From Pirellulaceae bacterium (GTDB lineage: Bacteria > Planctomycetota > Planctomycetia > Pirellulales > Pirellulaceae): a DNA stretch of 47,350 nucleotides. Where the stretch lies: assembly GCA_022448645.1 (NCBI GenBank), contig JAKVBZ010000039.1:1-47350 (forward strand), written 5' to 3'. Each line of letters opens with the position of its first letter. Position 1 is the first letter of the stretch. Under the pieces are notes generated by a model. It saw nothing but the letters and a program-made list of their open reading frames with translations, did not search any database and was not told the origin of the DNA. This document shows, in pieces, positions 44,152 through 47,350 of the stretch. The translations under genes were made by a program, and so were the position numbers.

Positions 44152-45291
44152 TCAAATTGGTGGTGGGAAGACCCAGAAAAATTCGCCTCGATCACCTCCC
44201 TGTAATTGCACCTGTTCATTTAAAAATTCAACTTCAGCCAACAACTGTTCAGTCGACCATCCCAGGCAAGATTTCATTTTGAGGGATCGCATATCATAGT
44301 CCATGTTGTAACTCTTCGGTGCCCGAACCATCAGGGCCGATGGAAGAACCACACAATGATAGACACGTAAAGCACATGGTAATTCTCGAGCTCGCTCGAA
44401 ACTTTTCCGGAAGTTGACAGGCCCGTCACCTGGCAAGCCGAGAATAATTTCTAAAGCAACGCTGGAAATGTCGGTCAGCATCTGCAAGTGGTTGTCGAAT
44501 TGTTTTTCATCGTAAGAACGTTCCACATGTGCCAGAACTGTGTTATCGAAGGACTGCAACCCCATACCGACCATTGGCCTACCAATCTCACGCAGAAAGT
44601 CGAGATGAATGTCTTGGATTTTGGCCGGATACACTTCACAAATAAAATGGCGATCTTCAAAGATTTTTGTTTCTCGCGCAGCAACATGGAGGTTCTTGAA
44701 CGCAATTTGATTCAAGTTTAATCCGGCATCGACAAGCAACGCACCCTGAACTTGATGTTGCTGCATTCCCTCCAACTCACAGCATAAATCCTCAACACTT
44801 CGTACTCGCTTTGGCGATTCCATAGTGCCCCATTCGCAAAACGAGCACGTAAAAGGACAACCACGATAGGTTTGCAATACGCCCAACCCACCCTGCGGCA
44901 CCAAGTCCATTTGGTACGGTGAAGCAAGTTCATTGAGATCTCCCAGGGGACGATTTGGCGTCTGAAACCAATCGCGTTCCGTCGGTAGGACAATTCCAGA
45001 AATCTCATTCGGGAAGAGAACTTGCCCAGCAGCTTCCGATCGAAGCGCGTGTGCACTCGCACACGCTTGGGAATGGTCAACACGACTTGCCGATGGGCAA
45101 CCGGAGAACAGACATTCTGCGACACGTACAGCGCGGTCAGTGAGGGACGAAAAGCTGCTTGCACCCTTAAACTCTGAACCACTTAGACCCAGAAACGCGA
45201 TCACTTTGCAGTGGCGACTACTGTTTGTCGTTGCTGGGGAACGGGCCCCCAAAAAATACTCACCGCAACGATGAATTTTGCTTCTTGACAC
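44152..45291 (-). CDS. Radical SAM protein with eroded N-terminus
   Basis: A 379-residue frame. From about residue 105 it is a good match in pattern to B12-binding-domain radical SAM proteins: RPLGDLNELASPYQ, then LQTYRGCPFTCSFCEWG with the CxxxCxxC cluster site, GALLVDAGLNLN, and EIILGLPGDGPVNF. It ends naturally. But the N-terminal hundred residues (rich in Ser, Ala, Cys and Arg) show none of the expected cobalamin-binding domain, and the gene starts only 49 bases from the next one. Family members are usually 500-600 residues. It may therefore be a 5'-truncated or frameshifted pseudogene; a translation start with a ribosome site is not seen. Confidence 0.65.
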   Translation of the reverse strand: MSRSKIHRCGEYFLGARSPATTNSSRHCKVIAFLGLSGSEFKGASSFSSLTDRAVRVAECLFSGCPSASRVDHSQACASAHALRSEAAGQVLFPNEISGIVLPTERDWFQTPNRPLGDLNELASPYQMDLVPQGGLGVLQTYRGCPFTCSFCEWGTMESPKRVRSVEDLCCELEGMQQHQVQGALLVDAGLNLNQIAFKNLHVAARETKIFEDRHFICEVYPAKIQDIHLDFLREIGRPMVGMGLQSFDNTVLAHVERSYDEKQFDNHLQMLTDISSVALEIILGLPGDGPVNFRKSFERARELPCALRVYHCVVLPSALMVRAPKSYNMDYDMRSLKMKSCLGWSTEQLLAEVEFLNEQVQLQGGDRGEFFWVFPPPI

Positions 45292-45340
45292 AGCTTCAAA
45301 TTGGAAAGGACAATAAACTATAAACTATGAAAGGCAAATC

Positions 45341-45946
45341 ATGGTCAGACGTGTAAAATTCTCGCTGATATTCTTACTAGTCGCATACATTCCGTTGATG
45401 ATCTGCGGCACAGCAGACGGAGAGGCATTGCGGTTCTTTGACGCACATGCTCACCAGATGCCCTCTTCGTTTCCGGAGAACTGGCTCGACTCGCTTTTCG
45501 AGAATCACAATCCTCGCGGGATCCTTCTGTTGGGAATCGGTAACGTTCTATCGCTGCAAGCGAATGATCCGAACCGGGTCGTCGCTTTCAGTAATTTTCA
45601 CGATGTCGAGGACGTGAATCTCACCCAGATCCAGTCCCAGCTTAACAACGGAATGCGCGGCATCGGAGAGGTCAGCGTTCGTCACTTCGCATCCGGACCT
45701 CCACCGGCCGAGCCTGTAGAGTCGGACTTCGACGATCCGAAGCTATTACAAGTGTACGACCTGGCAAGTCTGTATGGCGTGCCAGTCAACTTTCATTTCG
45801 ACTACCACCCCGATCACATCGACGAAATCACCCGGACCCTTCCGGATTACTCGGACGTGAATTTCATCTGGGCACATGCGGGCGACACGCAGCCTGGAGT
45901 TCTAGGCCCTTTGATGACTCAATTGGACAACCTTTACACTGACATT
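45341..45946 (+). pseudogene. 5' fragment of an exported TIM-barrel amidohydrolase
   Basis: Begins at ATG 45341 with AAAGG upstream and a signal peptide (1-28). The metal motif DAHAHQM (34-40) starts a TatD/amidohydrolase-like barrel; GMRGIGEVSVRHF, PVNFHFDYHPDHI and FIWAHAGDT follow. Shortly after NLYTDI the family-like sequence ends, and the frame continues for about 28 unrelated residues (Ser/Ala-rich) to 46030, over sequence that belongs to an opposite-strand gene. The catalytic Asp region near the end of the barrel is therefore missing. The break is at about 45947. Confidence 0.7.
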
Positions 45947-46221
45947 TTCAAGTCGGCATCGTCAACAAGCTCTGAGTTCGACCCGAGAGCAGCGAGATTG
46001 ATCTCCCCCTCCTGCTCTTCAGTGTTATGACAGTCGAAGCAGTGTGTTTTGAGTAAAGGTCGAATGGATTGCGAAAACTCCTTCTCCGATGCAACCGTGT
46101 CATCTGCATTTGGAGACGACTGCCCAACAACTCGTGCAGGCCAGATTGCGAAAAAACAATGGGCTGTGCCAAGCCAGGCGAACAGAACAAATATTGAAAT
46201 TTGAGAAGATATTCGCAGCAT
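45934..46221 (-). pseudogene. 5' fragment of a planctomycete PSCyt1-type cytochrome gene
   Basis: A 95-residue frame with a signal peptide (1-33, ending VVGQSS). It then reads EFSQSIRPLLKTHCFDCHN, with a CxxCH haem site, and GEINLAALGSNSELVDDADL. This is the typical start of the very large planctomycete cytochromes with PSCyt1/DUF1587-1592 or DUF1549-1553 domains, which run to 700-1000 residues. The reading ends abruptly after DDADL at about 45947 with KMSV and a stop, where an amidohydrolase fragment in opposite orientation begins. Confidence 0.75.
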
Positions 46222-46310
46222 CGATCACAAGAGATCTATCGGTTTACGGTCTGTACCCACCATGATTTATAACAAACACCAGTGTAACAAAGATTATTGC
46301 GATATGGCCG

Positions 46311-46460
46311 TTAACCGGACTGACTGTCGTCGTCGATCGGTGAAGTAACTGCCGCGGAAAATGACAACTTGAGAAACTCCGCGAGATACTTCCGCCAAAC
46401 CATCCAGTCATGGTCGCCGGCAGTTTCTTCATAGACGTGCTGAATATTCGTCTTCAATGG
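46311..46460 (-). pseudogene. 3' fragment of an esterase gene
   Basis: A 49-codon minus-strand frame, opened by a stop at 46461-46463 and closed by TAA at 46311-46313, contains YEETAGDHDWMVWRKYL. This matches the C-terminal region of exported esterases (enterochelin/feruloyl-esterase type), with the catalytic His in GDHDW and a closing W-R-x-x-L-x-x-F helix. The upstream four-fifths of the gene is absent. It lies 90 bases upstream of the PSCyt1 fragment on the same strand. Confidence 0.55.
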
Positions 46461-46985
46461 TCATTCAAAAGATGGTGTTCCACGACAAAACAGGGCGGCC
46501 GGTAAGTAACCAGGAATAGTGGACATGCGTCTACAATCCGGTATTGGAACACATGTCCACTTCCTGTCGAGCCCACGCCTATTTCCCTAGCGCGCAACTA
46601 CCAGGACGCGCGGCGGTTACGTCCCGGAGGCGTCAGTTCGCCGCGTCGGGCGAGCGTGGAAAACCTGTCGGTCGGTACCGATCGGGGAAAGCCGGATCGT
46701 GGTGGAGGGCCGGCGGCCAGCTCGATCAGAAGCTCGAGAAGCTCAAGGAACCCTGCGGCTGCGCTTGCCGTGGCGCGTGTCGTTCGGTAGCAGCGCGTGC
46801 CCTGAAACTGTACATCGCCATCCTGGGCAGGGGGGCGCTCCTGCACGGTAATCAGCCCAGCAATTAACTGTACAAGGTGGGCGTGACATGAGTCGAAAGT
46901 TCACGGGGACCCGGTCGGTCGGTTCGACCGTAGTCCCGAACGACAGACAAACGTGATGGCGCGGGCGAACCCGATCATCTCGCGT
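46461..46985. other. GC-rich non-coding debris
   Basis: This stretch is clearly more GC-rich than the rest of the window from about 46570 on. Frames at 46544-46867 (plus) and 46598-46846 (minus) are open but composed of Arg, Ala, Gly and Pro, as expected from GC-rich non-coding DNA. It lies between an inverted repeat and the transposase fragment and probably derives from a mobile element or foreign DNA. Confidence 0.5.
46511..46566. repeat. Imperfect inverted repeat near a transposase remnant
   Basis: CAGGAATAGTGGACATG at 46511-46527 is mirrored by CATGTCCACTTCCTG at 46552-46566. The inner ten bases on each side are perfect complements, and the outer six match after a two-base bulge. It may be an insertion-sequence end, once inverted and duplicated, since a transposase fragment lies 420 bases away. 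Confidence 0.6.
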
Positions 46986-47264
46986 TCAAAAGCCGTCCTC
47001 GAAGTTCGATAGTTCACGTGCGACTTGTTTCATCCAGGATTCATGCGGGTTGGTCGTACAGCCAGCGAAGTGGACTCGACGCGTCTTGAGCTCCATGACG
47101 AAGAGAAGATAATACGTGACAAGTCCACCCTTGGTCCAGACCTCGATCGTGGTAAAGTCGACGGCAGCCAGCACGTCCCAGTGCGCCTTAAAGAAGGTCT
47201 TCCACGTCGTCTGGTGTTTTCGTTCGGGCACTGGTTCGATCCCATGTTCCTTGAGGATATTGAG
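46986..47264 (-). pseudogene. Truncated DDE transposase / integrase core (rve type)
   Basis: The frame, open from 47264, reads NILKEHGIEPVPERKHQTTW, then AHWDVLAAVDFTTIEVWTKG, whose Asp is the first of the DDE triad, then ELKTRRVHFAGCT and WMKQVARELSNFEDGF, where a TGA ends it at 46986. This is the first half of an integrase-core transposase common in planctomycetes; the second Asp and the Glu are lost. Upstream, VVSD at 47264-47275 continues the family sequence in another frame, so there is also a small deletion or frameshift at about 47264. No functional element remains. Confidence 0.75.
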
Positions 47265-47350
47265 TCACTCACTACCTGATTCAAATCCGGTTCAATCAAT
47301 TGCATCCTGTGCCAGCTGGGCAATCGCTTCCGGATCCCATGGCGTTATAT

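Noticed and set aside
45315..45332. Direct repeat TAAACTATAAACTA before the amidohydrolase fragment
   Set aside because: Short AT-rich repeat that could contain a -10 box but has no convincing -35 partner at the right distance.
1..47350. CRISPR arrays, phage genes, toxin-antitoxin pairs, biosynthetic megasynthases and rRNA
   Set aside because: Looked for on both strands; no regularly spaced repeats, phage structural genes, paired small toxin genes, modular synthases or rRNA sequence were seen.

Overview
The window looks like a chromosomal segment of a planctomycete, most likely of the Pirellulales type (Rhodopirellula/Blastopirellula relatives). Reasons: dockerin-like EF-hand proteins, one with a PEP-CTERM tail; twin-arginine Gfo/Idh/MocA oxidoreductases; a SUMF1-type protein; a fragment of a planctomycete PSCyt1-type cytochrome; a HEAT-like secreted protein; a Y/P/A repeat protein; and small conserved hypotheticals. 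Base composition is near 50-55% GC by eye. The exception is the last 0.8 kb, which is locally GC-rich and carries mobile-element debris. Genes lie on both strands in short operons with wide gaps.

Layout, left to right. (1) 1-6.5 kb: 3' end of a dockerin-type exported protein, a HEAT-like secreted protein, a cupin, a receiver-like protein coupled to a small acidic/basic protein, and a sigma-54 activator without a sensory domain followed by a PEP-CTERM protein made almost only of dockerin-like repeats. (2) 6.5-8.1 kb: dapF, divergent from a secreted nonapeptide-repeat protein. (3) 8.5-15.9 kb, minus strand: a heavy-metal RND efflux operon (TolC-like, a Cys/His-rich membrane protein, a His-rich adaptor, a CzcA/CusA pump with extra periplasmic sequence). 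(4) 16-25 kb: a small exported protein, tRNA-Ser(GCU), an M28 peptidase with two PDZ domains, ApbE, a SUMF1-type protein with a TAT oxidoreductase, a large membrane protein and a Nudix hydrolase. (5) 25.4-29.3 kb: argC-argJ, an ImuA/RecA-like protein with a near-consensus promoter, and a putative lipoprotein. (6) 29.6-35.5 kb: creatininase family, DUF997-like subunit, PanF-like sodium symporter with an unusual soluble insertion, exported amidohydrolase, then a small hypothetical with an ArgE/DapE-type peptidase. (7) 35.6-40.1 kb: a large two-domain alpha/beta hydrolase, a Gfo/Idh oxidoreductase and a small hypothetical. (8) 40.1-45.3 kb: a cytochrome c / outer-membrane beta-barrel fusion, a divergent KamA-family radical SAM enzyme and an N-terminally eroded radical SAM protein. 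(9) 45.3-47.35 kb: a scrapyard where a truncated TIM-barrel amidohydrolase abuts a truncated PSCyt1 gene tail to tail, followed by an esterase fragment, an inverted repeat and a truncated DDE transposase.

The strongest candidates for something undescribed are the two-haem cytochrome-barrel fusion (40126-42000), the dockerin-only PEP-CTERM protein with its own sigma-54 activator (3911-5775), and the symporter operon with its soluble insertion (29639-33930). All functional calls come from reading motifs by eye; no database search was possible.
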